DNA of 64,000 nucleotides from Ichthyophis bannanicus (GCA_033557465.1 CM066036.1:719275828-719339827), one strand, 5' to 3'; positions 12,128-22,998 are shown, numbered from the stretch's first letter. The notes: generated by a model not told the origin, from the sequence alone. Numbers and translations: made by a program.

Positions 12128-13160
12128 CAAAAGATATGCCATACTGGGTCAGACCAAGGGTCCATCAAGCCCAGTATCCTGTTTCCAGCAGTGACCAATC
12201 CAGGTCACAAGTACCTGTCAGGTTCACAAAAAGGTATCCAGATTCCATGCTGCTTGTCAATGGGCAAGCAGTGGATCTCCCCAGTTATCTTTAATAATGA
12301 TTTATGGACTTTTGCTTCAGGAACTTATCCAAACTTCTTTCAAATCCAGCTAGAGTAAGAGCTTTTACTATATCTTCTGGTAACGATTTCCAGTGCTTGA
12401 TTACGCACTGAGTGAAAAAATATTTTCTTCGATTAGTCTTAAATGTACTACATTGTAGCTTCATTGCATGTCCTCTAGTCTTTCTACTTTTTGAAGGAGC
12501 AAAGTACTGATCTGCATTTACCCATTCTCCTCCATCCACTATTTTATAGACCTCTATCACATTTCCCCTCAACTGTCTCTTTTCCAAGCTGAAGAGCCCT
12601 GACCATGGAGCAATACAGAGGCATTATATTATCCTAGGTTTAATTCTCCATTCCTTTCTTTATGATTCCCAGCAATCTATTTGCCTTCTTGGACAACACT
12701 GCACATGGAGAAGAAGATTTCAACGCATTATCCACGACGATACCTAAATCCTTTTACTGGGTGGTGGTTCCCAATGTGGAACCTTGCATTGTATAGCTGT
12801 AGTTTGAGCTGTTCTTCTCTAAGTACATAACTTTGCACTTGTCCATATTAAATGTCATCTACCAAATTGGGATGCCCAGTATCCCAATTTATCAAGATCC
12901 TCTCACAGTTTTTTACAATCCTCTTGTGTTTTAAAAACTTTGAATAATTTGTTATCATCTGCAAATGTGTTCACCTCACTCATTCCCATTTCAAGGTCAT
13001 TTATAAATATGCTAAAGCAGTGGGCCCAGAACAGATCCCTGGGGTACTCCACTATTCACCTTTATCCAATAAGATAAATTGTCCATTTAGCTTTACTCTC
13101 TGTTTTTTATCTTTCCACCAGTCCTAATCCTCAATAGTACATTGCCACCTATCCCATGGC
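12128..13160 (-). pseudogene. CR1-like LINE 3' end: RT remnant, C-terminal tail and 3' UTR
   Basis: Read on the minus strand, 13,070-12,900 encodes an RT segment with [12 protein letters not shown] followed, after a frame slip, by NDLEMGMSEVNTFADD. This is the RT palm motif region, with FADD as the catalytic pair. Further 3', 12,587-12,291 encodes a 98-residue tail with LRGNVIEVYKIVDGG, TRGHAMKLQCSTFKTNRRKY and FFTQCVIKHWKSLPEDIV, the conserved ORF2 C-terminus of CR1-group LINEs. The 3' UTR at 12,128-12,290 contains the complement of CCATACTGGGTCAGACCA. A second copy of this 3' end lies at 33,085-33,420. The 5' part is lost. Confidence 0.85.
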
Positions 13161-13820
13161 TTTTTGATTTCCCCAAGAGCAAGTAATTTTTCAGTCAGGC
13201 ATAGATTACATGATTGATTACATTATGAGGTTCAAATGCTTGTAAAATGGCCATTACATAGGTTTATTTCCCAATCACATGCCCAGCTGCAGGTTATTTC
13301 ATAACAAATGTGTTCCCACGCCTATATATGTGTATAATGCTGGAAAATTTTAGAAACATTGATTTGTGCTGATTCTAAACAGGTCAGGTCACCCAAATGT
13401 AAGGAGCTCACCAGGAAATAATTTCTACCAAGGAAATAAAGAACTCATGGTGGGGGGAGGTGATCAAGTACCAACATGTTCTCATGGGCTATGCCAGTAT
13501 CTGTGTTAGTGTCTACCAGAAGCAAAAGCTCTGAATGCCATATAGCACAGAAATAGACATAGAGGACCTGAAGAGGAAGTGGAGGGAAGTGAAATGAAAG
13601 GCCATGAAGTAATCCATGCAGACCAGTCTGGATAGGCAACTGAAGCCCCTCAGCAGCCTTGAGTGACAGATGCTGGAAAGCATAGATGAGGAGTCAGTAA
13701 GGGGAGTGTAGTGAACAAGAGTCCTCAAGAGCCTCACAAGAACCATGTAGGTATCTGTACTACATTTTGCATTCCCTAGAAAACTGCTTCCTTAAGTATT
13801 GGCAGCAGCCATGCAGGTAA
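13161..13820. other. Unassigned spacer
   Basis: No recognisable gene. Open frames at 13,445-13,746 on the minus strand are short, overlapping and low in similarity to anything known to me. Confidence 0.4.
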
Positions 13821-13821
13821 C

Positions 13822-14280
13822 ATGATACAATGGTTGAATCATTATTTAATGGCATCTATGATAAGACAGATTGCAGTGAGCTATACCGCTGGAGGTGCTG
13901 TGGATGTGGTAACATACCTGCCTCATACAAAGGTAGTGGACCTTATGCACCACCTAGACAAGATCTTAGAAAGCGCTGGGGAGGAGTCTGCTGTCTCAGT
14001 ACATGTCAGTACCAATGACATAGGAAAATGTGGTAGGGAGATTACGGAGGCTAAATTTAGGCTTTTAGGTAGGAAGTTGAAATCCAGAACTTCCAGGGTA
14101 GCATTCTCCGAAATGCTTCCCGTTCCACACGCAGGACCTAAAAGGCAGGCAGAGCTCTGGAGTCTCAATGCGTGGATGAGACGATGGTGCAAGGATGAGG
14201 TTTTTGGATTTGTTAGGAACTGGGGAACATTCTGGGGAAAAGGGGCTCTTCCGAAGGGATGGGCTTCACCTTAACCGGGA
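13822..14280 (+). pseudogene. CR1-like ORF1 with SGNH/GDSL esterase domain
   Basis: SGNH hydrolases carry a Gly/Asn block and a C-terminal Asp-x-x-His. The 150-codon frame includes SAVSVHVSTNDIGKCGREIT, which holds the block-III GTND-like motif as STND. It continues with FRLLGRKLKSRTSRVAFSEM and LNAWMRRWCKDEVFGFVRNW, the arrangement found in ORF1 esterases of CR1-group LINEs. The final block (GLHLNRDGT in the family) is reached only after frame changes near 14,250. The N-terminal nucleophile block is absent or unreadable, so the esterase is dead. In CR1 elements this ORF1 product is thought to act in the ribonucleoprotein. Confidence 0.8.
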
Positions 14281-14539
14281 TGGAACAAGGCTGCTGGCAT
14301 TAATCTTAAAGAAGGGGATAGAACAGCTTTTAAACTAGATAGTAGGGGAGAGCCGCCCAAGAACACATGGTTTGGAACATTGTATCTTAAAGGATACTAC
14401 AAAAAGAATAAAGTTAGGGCATATCAGCAGAGAGGTTCCAATAAAGACAAAAGTAGCCCAAATACCCTTGAGTATGGAGCAGACAGAGCTTAAAGATTCC
14501 AAATTACTCCTGCCTACTGATAGCCAGATTAATATGAAT

Positions 14540-16091
14540 AAAATGCAGTCTCTAAAACACATGTATGCAAATGGAAGAAGTCTAAAAAATAAGATGGGAG
14601 AGTTAGAATATATAGCACTAAATGAGAGGTTATTTATATTCTCTTATATACTGTGCTATTCTGCTCAGTGCGGTTTACATTGAACAGGGCATTATAACTT
14701 GGAGATAACTATTTTACAGGGAACATGGGCTATGGAGGGTTAAGTGGCTTGCCAAAGACCACAAGGAGCACCTGTGGGACTAGAAACCCCAGTCCTTCCA
14801 ACCCAAGGTTGCTGTTCTCTAGTGGGATTTGAACCCCTGATCTTCTGGTCTGAAGTACCTTGCCCCAACCACTAGGCCACTCCTCCGCTCCCAGATATGA
14901 TTGGTATCTCAGAGACATGGTGGAAGGAGGACAACCGGTGGGACACTGTAATACCTGGGTATAAACTATATCGCAATGATAGAGCTGATCAAATTGGTAG
15001 AGGGTATGCGCTCTATGTAAGAGAGGGCATTGAGTCACAAAGGATTAAGGTTTTGCAGAAAACAAAATTTGCTGTAGAATCTCTATGGATTGAAATTCCA
15101 TGTAACAAGGTGAAGGCAATGGCAGTGGGGGTGTACTATCGACCGCCTGTCCAGAATGAACAAATGGATGATGAAATGCTCAAAGAAATCAAGAAAGCTA
15201 ACAAACGTTACAGCACAGTAATAAAATGGGTGATTTCAATTACCCCGGTATCGACTGGGTCAGTGTCACGGCAGGACATGCTAGGGAGATAAAGTTCCTA
15301 GATGAAATAAATGACGGCTTCTTGGAGCAGCTGGTTCATGAACCGACCAGAGGGGAAGCCATTTTGGACCTAGTCCTTAGTGGAACGCCAGATCTGGTGC
15401 AAGAGATAAGGGTTTTGGGGCCACTTGGCAATAGTGATCATAGCATGATTGCGTTTGATTTAATTAATGGAGAAAGGATAGTAAGGAAATCCACAGTACT
15501 ACTTTTTAACTTTCGAAAGGGAGACTACGATAAAATTAGGAAAATAGTTAAGAAAAAACTAAAAGGAGCAGTTGCAAAGGTTAAAGACTTACATCAAGCT
15601 TGGGTGTTGTTTATAAATACTATTTTGGAAGCCAAGACCAGCTGTATTCTACGCTTTAAGAAAAGTGGTAGGAAGTCCAAAAAACTGCCAGCATGGTTTA
15701 AAGTTGAGGTCAGAGAGGATGTTGTTGTCAAAAAAGCAGCAAATGGAAAAAAGAGCCAAATGATGAAAACTGGAAACAGCACAAGCACTGGCAAGTTAAA
15801 TGCAAGGCATTGATAAGGCAAGCAAAGAGAAAAATTGAGAAGAAGCTTGCTGTGAAAGCAAAAATGTGTAATAAAGACTTTTTCAAGTACATTCGTAGCA
15901 AAAAACCTGTGAGAGAGTCAGTTGGACCATTAGATGATAGAGTGGTAAAAGGGGCACTAAGAGGGGACAAGGCCATAGTGGAGAGATTGAATGAATTCTT
16001 TGCTTCGGTCTTTACTGAGGAAAATGTAGGGATGTTACCTATGACTGAAGTGGTATTTAAAGGTGAAATTCCAGAAGAATTGAAATATTGA
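14540..16091 (+). pseudogene. CR1-like ORF2: endonuclease domain, SINE-interrupted and frameshifted
   Basis: After NMNKMQSLKHMYANGRSLKN the frame is cut by a SINE and resumes at 14,897 with MIGISETWWKEDN, a catalytic Glu motif of APE-type endonucleases. It continues with GVYYRPPVQNEQ. A frameshift near 15,225 leads to MGDFNYPGIDW (catalytic Asp/Asn) and EPTRGEAILDLVLSG. The final SDHSMIAFD carries the catalytic Asp-His. A second frameshift near 15,790 leads to a segment with KRKIEKKLAVKAKMCNKDFF and FKYIRSKKPVRE, the spacer before RT. The RT domain itself is absent. The lesions show an old inactive copy. Confidence 0.85.
14627..14892 (-). mobile_element. tRNA-headed SINE, minus strand, inside CR1-like LINE
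   Basis: Read on the minus strand it starts with GGAGGAGTGGCCTAGTGGTT (tRNA A box), has GGGTTCAAATCCCAC (B box), a body including CAAGGTACTTCAGACC and AAGTGGCTTGCC complement, and ends with GTTCAATGTAAACCGCACTG and a TATATAAGAGAATATAAATA tail. It separates two parts of the endonuclease frame. At least four other copies of this family are in the window. Confidence 0.9.
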
Positions 16092-16094
16092 TAA

Positions 16095-19035
16095 ACCGGG
16101 AAGATGTATTACAACTATTTGCCATCTTGCCAATCTTGCCATCTCTTCCATGCAAACATCTTTCTTTTAATTTAAAACATCGGGTTCCACCAAAGCAGCA
16201 GCATCCTGGAAGGAGGGTTCTCCTTACCTATAATCAGCGCAAGCATCAAATAGGCCTCTTGTGTAGCTGAAATAACTTTACCTACCATCGTCCACTCCGG
16301 ATGTTTCATGCCAAGAAGCAGGAACAAAGGACAGGGTGCTACGACTCGACGCTCCACCTCTAGCCAAATTTGTTTTTGGGTAAGATAATCAAAGCCCGCC
16401 CATAACGCCCCCTGCTTTAACAAGAAGGCATGGTGGTACCAGCGGAAATCCGGGAATTGCACACCCCCCTCTCTTTATAATCTTTTAATGTTTTAAGGGC
16501 GATCCTAGGCTGTGACCCACCCCATAGGAACTTAATCAGGCTTCTCTCCAAAGCAGCATACATTCCTGAAGGAAGAGTGAAAGACAACATTCCCATCACA
16601 TAAGTTGATTTTTGGCATTAAAGTCATTTTGATAGTTTCTAATCTTCCCCACCACGTAAGATGAAGAGGAGACCATGTTAATGTCATTTTACATGTCATA
16701 TTTAATAAATCCTCAGTATTGGTTTGAATAGTTTGATCTATCGAGGCATCGTATCTGACTGCCAGATATTTGACATTTCCTGCCTCCCAACGGAATGGGA
16801 ATGCCACCATTGACTCAGAGGTAGTTAAGTTATTCATAGGGAAGGCCACCGACTTAGACCAATTTATTTTATATCCTGACATCCCTGAGTAGCATTCGAT
16901 CAGCTCTAAGACCACTGGAACCGCGGAAGGCTGGGTAAAAAGTAGTAGATTATCTGCATATGCAGATAACTTCACCTGCATATCGCCTATTACAAACCCA
17001 CATATGTCCTCCTTCTATCTAATGGCTAGGGCCAATGGTTCAAGAGCCAGATTAAAAAGTAACGGGGAAAGAGGGCAACCCTGATGGTTGCCTCTATACA
17101 ATGAAAAGGAACGAGACGAGATACCATTAGCAAAAATGCGTGCTCTTGGTCTAGAATATAATACATGAATCATGTCTATGAAACCCGATCCAAGCCCAAA
17201 CCAATCCAAAATTCTAAACAGAAAAGGCCATTCAAATCCGTCGAATGCCTTGTCTGCGTCCAGCGAGAGACCCACATAGGAAGAGTCTACAAGGTTTGCC
17301 CTATCTAACAGATTACAGAGTAATCTTGTGTTATCGGAAGTCGACCTCCCAGGGATAAAGCCACATTGGTCGGGATGAATCAAGTACCTTATGACTTTAG
17401 AGAGCCTATTCTCTAAGACACTTGTGTATATTTTATAATCTGAGTTTAACAGGGAGATTGGTCTATAATTTATGACCCGACTGGGATCCTTCCCTCATTT
17501 TTCCAAAACTACTATTGTGGCTTCTGAGAAATTTCCCGTGAGTCCCTGTGTGCTATAAAGCTCCTCAAAATAAGTCAGTAAGTATGGTATCAGTTCTTTT
17601 CCAAAAACTTTATAAAATTCTGCTAGTATTCCATCTGGACCTATTGCCTTTCCCAAGGGCATAGAATTAATTACCGTCCATACTTCCTCTATCGCTAGGG
17701 GTTTATCCAACTCTCTGGACTGCTGTTCCACCAATTTGGGCTGGTTTAAATTCCTCAAAAAATCATCACAGGCTTCTAACTTGGAAGTTGATTCCAAGGT
17801 ATATAGCTTATTGTAGTAAGCCGAGAACGCCTCTAAGATTTGCTCATTGCTAGTCAATCTACCCTGCTTATAATCAAATATGGAAGTAATGCAAGCTCTC
17901 TCCTGCTTCCCTCTTAAAGCATTAGCAAGAAGTTTACCCGTTTTATTTTGTTCAACAAAATATCGGGATTGTTGCTTAAGCATTACATGCTCTACTTCCG
18001 AACTCAAAATTTCATTGTATTGGTATCTTAGTCTCTGGAGCCATAGTAATATACCCACTCCCCGACTCTAATTTGCTCATCTAGGACATTTAACTGGGGC
18101 TTTCTCCGTCTATTCTCCTTAATAGAGAAGCTAGTAATTGTTGCCCGCAGAGAGGCTTTGAAAGCCCCCCACCAAGCCCAGCTTGCCATATCACCTAATT
18201 TATTTGAACTAAAATAGCCCTCTATAGCGGATCTTATTTTATCCTGAAATGAGGCTTCCACTAACCAGGATCTGCCAAAAGACCATGTCAGACTATATTT
18301 AATTTCTCCCAGTAACAACAACTTTAGAATAATAGTCGAAAGATCCGAGATGTGCATACTCAGGGTGTCCGCAGCACAGGATGCCAATAATAACGATCTG
18401 GAGATTTTAAAAAAATCTATTTGAGATAGAGAGCTATGTGGCAAAGAAAAGAAGGTGTAATCTTTATCAGTGGGATGGAGCAGTCTCCAGATGTCTACCA
18501 ATCCTATAGACTCCTCGCTCTGGAAGCTTTCTCCACTCTACCGGGGTTCTGATCTAATAAATGGATCCAAGACCAGATTATAGTCTCCTCCCATAATAAC
18601 TGGTGTCAAAGTGTCCACCAGTAGTATTCCAGCTATTTCCTTAAAAAACTTAGAGTCATCATTATTAGGGCCATAGACATTAAGAATTGTCAACTTGGTC
18701 TCACCAACCTAAAAAGATGATTTTGCCCATCTCCCCTCTAAATCATTATGTGTGGCTTCCACCTTGATCCCTAAAGATTTACGTGCTAATATAGCCACAC
18801 CGGGGTGTTTTTTTTGGACAGCAGGAGAATGGCCAATTAAACAAAAATGACTTTCTTCAAGTTTTTTGGTCTCAGCTGAAGCTAAATGGGTTTCCTGCAG
18901 TTGGACCAAGTCAGCTTGTTGTTGTTTACAATATGCTATGATCATTTTTCTCTTTATTGGACTCTTAATACCCTTGACGTTCAGAGATAGTATCTTCAGC
19001 ATGTTTGCCATGATCCCCTTATAAAGACATACCAA
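16095..19035 (-). pseudogene. L1 ORF2 (endonuclease and reverse transcriptase), dead, 3'-truncated
   Basis: Read right to left: 19,020-18,709 is the endonuclease start (MLKILSLNVKGIKSPIKRK, then LVQLQETHLAS with the catalytic Glu); 18,501-18,028 carries SLPHSSLSQIDFF and the end of the endonuclease domain; 18,058-17,495 is the linker and RT entry (AIGPDGILAEFYK). The segment 17,383-17,015 holds HPDQCGFIPGRST, LSLDADKAFDGFEW and NHQGCPLSPLLFN. The next segment has LSAYADNLLLF, where the catalytic YADD pair reads YADN. Several frame changes and stops separate the pieces. The copy ends in the connection region near 16,100. Confidence 0.88.
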
Positions 19036-20164
19036 TAACAGTCTATGAACTTCAGAGATCTATTACCCATCCTTCTCCAACCTCAGAGTTCCACCCCTCA
19101 CCCCCACAACAGGGGACCATTCCATTGGGTGAGACAGTAAGTAAATAAAACCATGGCGAGCCCCCGACCCATGTTTATTAAGTACTTTCTCTCCCCTATC
19201 ATCTTATATTAAAGCAAACAAACTTTCCGATTTTTCTTTACCAGTCACAAGGAGTAAAAGTAACCCCACCAGCATTTGTTGAATAAATCAACGCTCCCTT
19301 ACCTCTTTACCTCCCTTCTACCCATACCCACTCCAACAAACTAAACCACAAAATAATTCCAGGCACAGATCAAACAGTGCTTGAATGAATACAGCATGAA
19401 CCAACACATTATAATGTCCAAAACTTGGGGGTGAAAAATAGCTGTAGGCACCTTAACCAATGATGAAGAACACAACAAAGTCTGACTTGACCTCGAGGTA
19501 TTCTCCTTCAACACCTTTATCAACCCGACAGCGCGCAGGAAAAGCAGTTTCCATCATTAATGCATTTGCAATGCTTCCTGTTCCTCGACGAACTCCTCCA
19601 ACGATGCCGGATCCTCAAATGTTTTTGTGGAATTGTTCAAGGTGACTTTAAAATGAGCTGGGTAAAATGGCCCGTATTGTGCCTGCAGATGCTGGAGTCT
19701 TGTTCTAAGTGGCAGAAATTGCTTCCTCTTTTCTACCGTTATCTTGCTAAAAATCTGGAAAAAAAGAGATTTTATGGCCTTCATATTGGAGGGAAGTGTT
19801 AGCTCTGGCCACCGACATTATTTGTGTAACCTGCTGATATCTTAACACACAGAGATCATAGGCCTTGGCCTCCTGGTTTGCGAGCTCGTTATCATCAGGA
19901 CATGATGCGCCCTTTCTAATTCAAATGGGCGGACTCTGTTTTCAACAACTTGGGGATTAAACCTTCCAGGAAATGTATTGGGTCCTTCCCTTCTGCACCC
20001 TCTGGAATCCCCACTATACGTATGTTGTTCCTCCTAGCTCTGTTATTCATGTCCTCCATGTTATTTTCCAGCCACTCCGCTCTCCTTGATGTTTTGATGG
20101 GCCGCAGTGGTTACTTTGGCTTTTTCCATTCTAGATGTAAGAGTTAGCATTTGTGCCCTCATCT

Positions 20165-21053
20165 TATTTATTTATTTATTTAGCTGTATTTATATCCCGC
20201 TTTTCACCGGGTCAAAGTGGTCAATTGGGGGATACATTTAACACGAGGGGATATGAGACACATATGCTAATAATATAACACCCATCATGAAAGAACTGCA
20301 TTGGTTACCATTACATGCCAGAATCCAGTATAAGTCTTTAGTCCTTACTTTCAAGGCACTAAATAACTGCCCCCCTACGCCAATCAGCAAGCTTATCCAT
20401 GGCACCCTGGAAAACAGAAAAAGGAGAACCACATCAATGAACACCTTAATTGTCCCAAAAATAATAACGAAGTGCACTAAGGCCACCTCCAACAGGGCCT
20501 TCTCCTTATTTGCACCTCTAAACTGGAATGCGCTACCTCACGAAATCCGTGCTATCAAAAACCTAATCCTATTCAGAAAAGCATTGAAATACCACTTGTT
20601 CACAAAATGCTACCCGGAAGTCAACCTAGACATTAACAAAACTAACACCTCAATACAACCCGAAAAGGGCTAGTTGGTCAACCTTCTCTCTAGTCCTATA
20701 AGTGAACCACTTTGCAACATCCAAATGAGTTTTATATTACTGTATATATCATTAAGTTATTCTGTACATAGTTTCCCCGGTTGTCCTATTGTTGAAGTTC
20801 CCTGTTCAATGTAAAACTCAATGTTACTTGTATACATTGTAGTATGTTCTTGTTCAATGTACACCGCACTGATTGTAATAGCGCGGTATAAAAGAAGTGT
20901 TAAATAAATAAATAAATAAAGTGGCTTGCCCAAGACCACAAGGAGTACCTATAGGACTAGAAATCCCAGTCCCTCTGGCCTGAGATTGCTGTCCCCAGGT
21001 GGGACTTGAACCTCCGGCCTGAAGTACCTTGTCCTAACCACTAGACCACTCCT
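20165..21053 (-). mobile_element. tRNA-headed SINE in L1 ORF1, with 9-bp target duplication and a nested LINE
   Basis: The insertion is flanked by CCCTCATCT at 20,156-20,164 and 21,054-21,062. The minus-strand head at 21,053-20,985 has the complement of CCTAACCACTAGACCACTCC (A box) and GGACTTGAACCTCC (B box). Its AAATAAATAAAT-type tail is at 20,165-20,190. The body is split by a LINE 3' end at about 20,272-20,921. Confidence 0.88.
20272..20921 (+). pseudogene. 5'-truncated LINE 3' end nested in the SINE
   Basis: The 128-codon frame at 20,287-20,673 reads ELHWLPLHARIQYKSLVLTF, then ISKLIHGTLENRKRRTT, SNRAFSLFAPLNWNALPHEI and FRKALKYHLF. This is the ORF2 C-terminus typical of L2/CR1-group LINEs. 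The 3' UTR ends with GTTCAATGTACACCGCACTG, ATAGCGCGGTATAAAAGAAG and an AAATAAATAAATAAA tail. That terminal unit is shared with the tRNA-headed SINE family, which marks this LINE, or a close relative, as the probable source of the SINE's mobility. It lies in the opposite orientation to its host SINE. Confidence 0.87.
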
Positions 21054-21419
21054 CCCTCATCTCTTTCAAATCTGCTTGCATTTCGCCCAGAGACACTCTG
21101 TTAGCATTGACGCAATTACGGACCGCTCGGATCTCAGAAAGTATCTCCTACATACCCTCTGCAGAGTCATGCTGCGATGCCATCTTGTGCGGAGACAGCG
21201 GGTCTGACTTTGTTCTTTTCGTACCTGTTCCTTGCGTGTTTGCAAAGTCCAACTGGTTTGTTTGCCTCTAGCCATGTTCTCCTGGCGGAGGGCAGCCTCC
21301 ACAGGCCCCACTTTCTCATCAGATGTTGATAGGGCAGGATTAATTGACTGGGTCAACGGGAGAAAATCTCCTAAGTGGCCATGTTGGTCCTTTGCTGGCT
21401 CCGCCCCCCCCCCCCCCCG

Positions 21420-21511
21420 TATCTAATCTAGTTTAATTAAAAAACATATAATTACTGTGAGTAATATGATGGAAACAGCTCATTACTTAGTAGGAAGAAA
21501 CAGAAGATGTT
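21420..21511. other. Spacer between two head-to-head L1 5' ends
   Basis: About 92 bp of AT-rich sequence between the C-run at the 5' end of the minus-strand L1 and the target duplication of the plus-strand L1. No feature seen. Confidence 0.7.
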
Positions 21512-21527
21512 AAAAATCATACAAGTG
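21512..21527 (+). repeat. Target-site duplication, left copy (plus-strand L1)
   Basis: AAAAATCATACAAGTG here and at 27,797-27,812 are identical, flanking the plus-strand L1. An A-rich left edge is typical of L1 endonuclease cleavage. Confidence 0.93.
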
Positions 21528-21656
21528 GGAGGCGGAGCCAGCCACCGAGGGAGATGGCTGCTTAGCCCGGTAGCTCCCTGCTGAATCCTTCTTAAATCCT
21601 GTCCCCCCTTCCTGTCTACTATCAATACTTTCCTCTTTTGGCTGTTTAATTGCGGC

Positions 21657-22498
21657 ATGAATATGGCGGTCAGTAAACAGACACGGCTTGAATTTGGGAC
21701 AGGGTCAAACCCCGGAGCGAAAAGGTCTAAGCCTGATCCTCCATCACCTCTCAAGATGGCGACTACCCGGGAAAACACGGAGGGCCTACAAGAACTCCTG
21801 CAAGAGATCAGGGCGGTTCGAGAGATGGTCGCTGCAAACGGGGAGATGCTGGCTGGTGTTCAAACGGACATTCTAGAATTAAAGGAGTTAAAGGATCAGC
21901 TGATGGCGATCACGTCCAGAATGGAAGCAGCAGAAAATCACATTACAGCTCACGAAGAAAAGCTGAAAGTGGTGACAAAGCATGGAAAAAGGATTGAGGC
22001 CCTTGAGCGCAGCCTGGAAGACCTGAACAATCGAACCCGCAGAAATAATATTCGGGTGATTGTTGTACCGGAAGGGGCTGAGGGTGTTAACATGGTTGCC
22101 TTTATGGAAAAAACAGTCCCCAAGATATTGCGGATTAATTTCAACCCACCGTTTGAAATTGACAGAGCCTACAGGGTTCCGTCTCAACCGAGGCCAATTA
22201 TAATCTGGGCGCTTCGTTATTCTCAAGGGCGCAGATTATGGCCGCAGCTAAAGCCGGTTCCCCGTTAAAATTTGAAGACCATACGGTGGCTTTCTTCCCG
22301 GATTTCAATAAACCAACTGTAGAAAGGCGCAAGCAATTTCTCGCCTTTAGGCCCCGTCTTCAAAGGCTCCAGGCTAGATACAGGCTCTTCTTTCCTGCGC
22401 GGATGAGGGTCACTCTTCATAATCAAACCAGAACTTTTGAAGATCCATCGGTCCTTCGGTCCTTTTTGGATGAAAAAGAAGCAGAAGTGATGCAGTGA
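21657..22498 (+). pseudogene. L1 ORF1 (RNA-binding chaperone), one frameshift
   Basis: ORF1 proteins of L1 coat the element RNA and act as nucleic-acid chaperones. This frame begins with a disordered basic N-terminus (MNMAVSKQTRLEFG), then a heptad-rich coiled coil at about residues 45-125 (EIRAVREMVAANGEMLAGVQ onward, ending EALERSLEDLNNRTRR). Next comes the RRM start RRNNIRVIVVPEGAEG and DRAYRVPSQPRPIII. Near 22,230-22,265 the frame shifts. The C-terminal domain continues at 22,238-22,498 in another frame with KPTVERRKQFLAFRPRLQRL and VTLHNQTRTFEDPSVLRSFL. A single small indel would explain the break. ORF2 follows after about 950 bp. Confidence 0.88.
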
Positions 22499-22587
22499 AA
22501 TGTTTCCTTCGTCAGGGCCTGCCATTTGCAGGGATGCTGTTTCCAGGCCTTCAGCCATTGGCGATACGGCTGTCAATGCTCTTCTAA

Positions 22588-22998
22588 TGACTTTTTCTTT
22601 TGTTTTACTCATGATTTTCTGTATTAATAGTCAGAAGTCAGTGATATGATTAGAATACTGGCTTGATAGCCGAACGCTCGGCAGGGGAGATAGTTTATGT
22701 ATGTGTTTAAGGATTTGTCATTTTGCTGTTTTGCTCTATGTGCTTTAACATAATGTTTATATTTCCTGAGGTTTCCTGAAGAAAAGGGGGTTAATTGTTG
22801 TCCTTATGACTCTTTCTTTTGCTCTAGCCCTGATTCTCTGTACTAATAGTCTGAAGTTAATGTTCTGATTGAATTTTGCTTTGATAGTCGTATGTTCGGG
22901 CTGGGGGGAAAGAAGTTTATGGCTGTGTCTGAGGAATTTCATTTCACTGTTCTTGCTTTGTGTCCTTTAATATAATGCTTATTTGCTCCCGGGGTTCC
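22588..22998 (+). repeat. Tandem duplication (period 219 bp) in L1 inter-ORF region
   Basis: 22,588-22,776 (starting TGACTTTTTCTTTTGTTTTA) aligns along its length with 22,807-22,998 (starting TGACTCTTTCTTTTGCTCTA). Shared landmarks are TAATAGTC, TGATAGYCG, GTTTATG and TTTAAYATAATG. A 30-bp stretch separates the aligned blocks. The two units are clearly diverged, so the duplication predates this insertion and probably belongs to the subfamily. Confidence 0.8.

Larger units (their letters stand above)
13822..16091 (+). mobile_element. CR1-like LINE, plus strand, truncated at both ends
   Basis: The segment carries a degenerate ORF1 with an SGNH-hydrolase (esterase) domain, then an ORF2 with an apurinic-type endonuclease and the pre-RT region. 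A SINE interrupts it at 14,627-14,892. It ends abruptly near 16,091 at the left edge of the minus-strand L1, before any RT motif. I could not find the rest of this LINE beyond the L1, so the join may be a deletion rather than a simple insertion. Confidence 0.85.
19557..21360 (-). pseudogene. L1 ORF1 remnants (minus-strand L1)
   Basis: L1 ORF1 encodes a trimeric RNA-binding chaperone with coiled coil, RRM and C-terminal domain. The N-terminal part lies near 21,356-21,066 (MARGKQTSWTLQTRKEQVRK). The RRM region is in degraded frames near 20,147-19,950. The C-terminal domain at 19,784-19,557 reads KITVEKRKQFLPLRTRLQHL and then KVTLNNSTKTFEDPASLEEF. This parallels the C-terminus of the plus-strand L1 ORF1 (KPTVERRKQFLAFRPRLQRL). 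A SINE of 889 bp with its own LINE insert splits the gene, and stops and frame changes break the rest. Confidence 0.8.
16095..21419 (-). mobile_element. L1/Tx1-type LINE, minus strand, nearly full length at its 5' end
   Basis: On the minus strand, the 5' end at about 21,419 begins with a G-run then GGCGGAGCCAGC, matching the 5' start of the plus-strand L1 at 21,528 (GGAGGCGGAGCCAGCC). ORF1 pieces follow, interrupted by a SINE, and then ORF2 with endonuclease and RT. The 3' end is missing: homology to the other L1 stops near 16,095, well before the ORF2 C-terminus and the A-rich tail. Amino-acid similarity to the plus-strand L1 is clear but moderate, so they are different subfamilies or ages. 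Confidence 0.85.

Noticed and set aside
14820..14892. A functional tRNA gene (A and B boxes)
   Set aside because: The boxes belong to a SINE head repeated in several places, with no cloverleaf acceptor stem.
16091..21430. The minus-strand L1 as a clean insertion into the CR1-like LINE
   Set aside because: No CR1-like sequence resumes to the right of the L1 and no duplication flanks it; a deletion or rearrangement junction is as likely.
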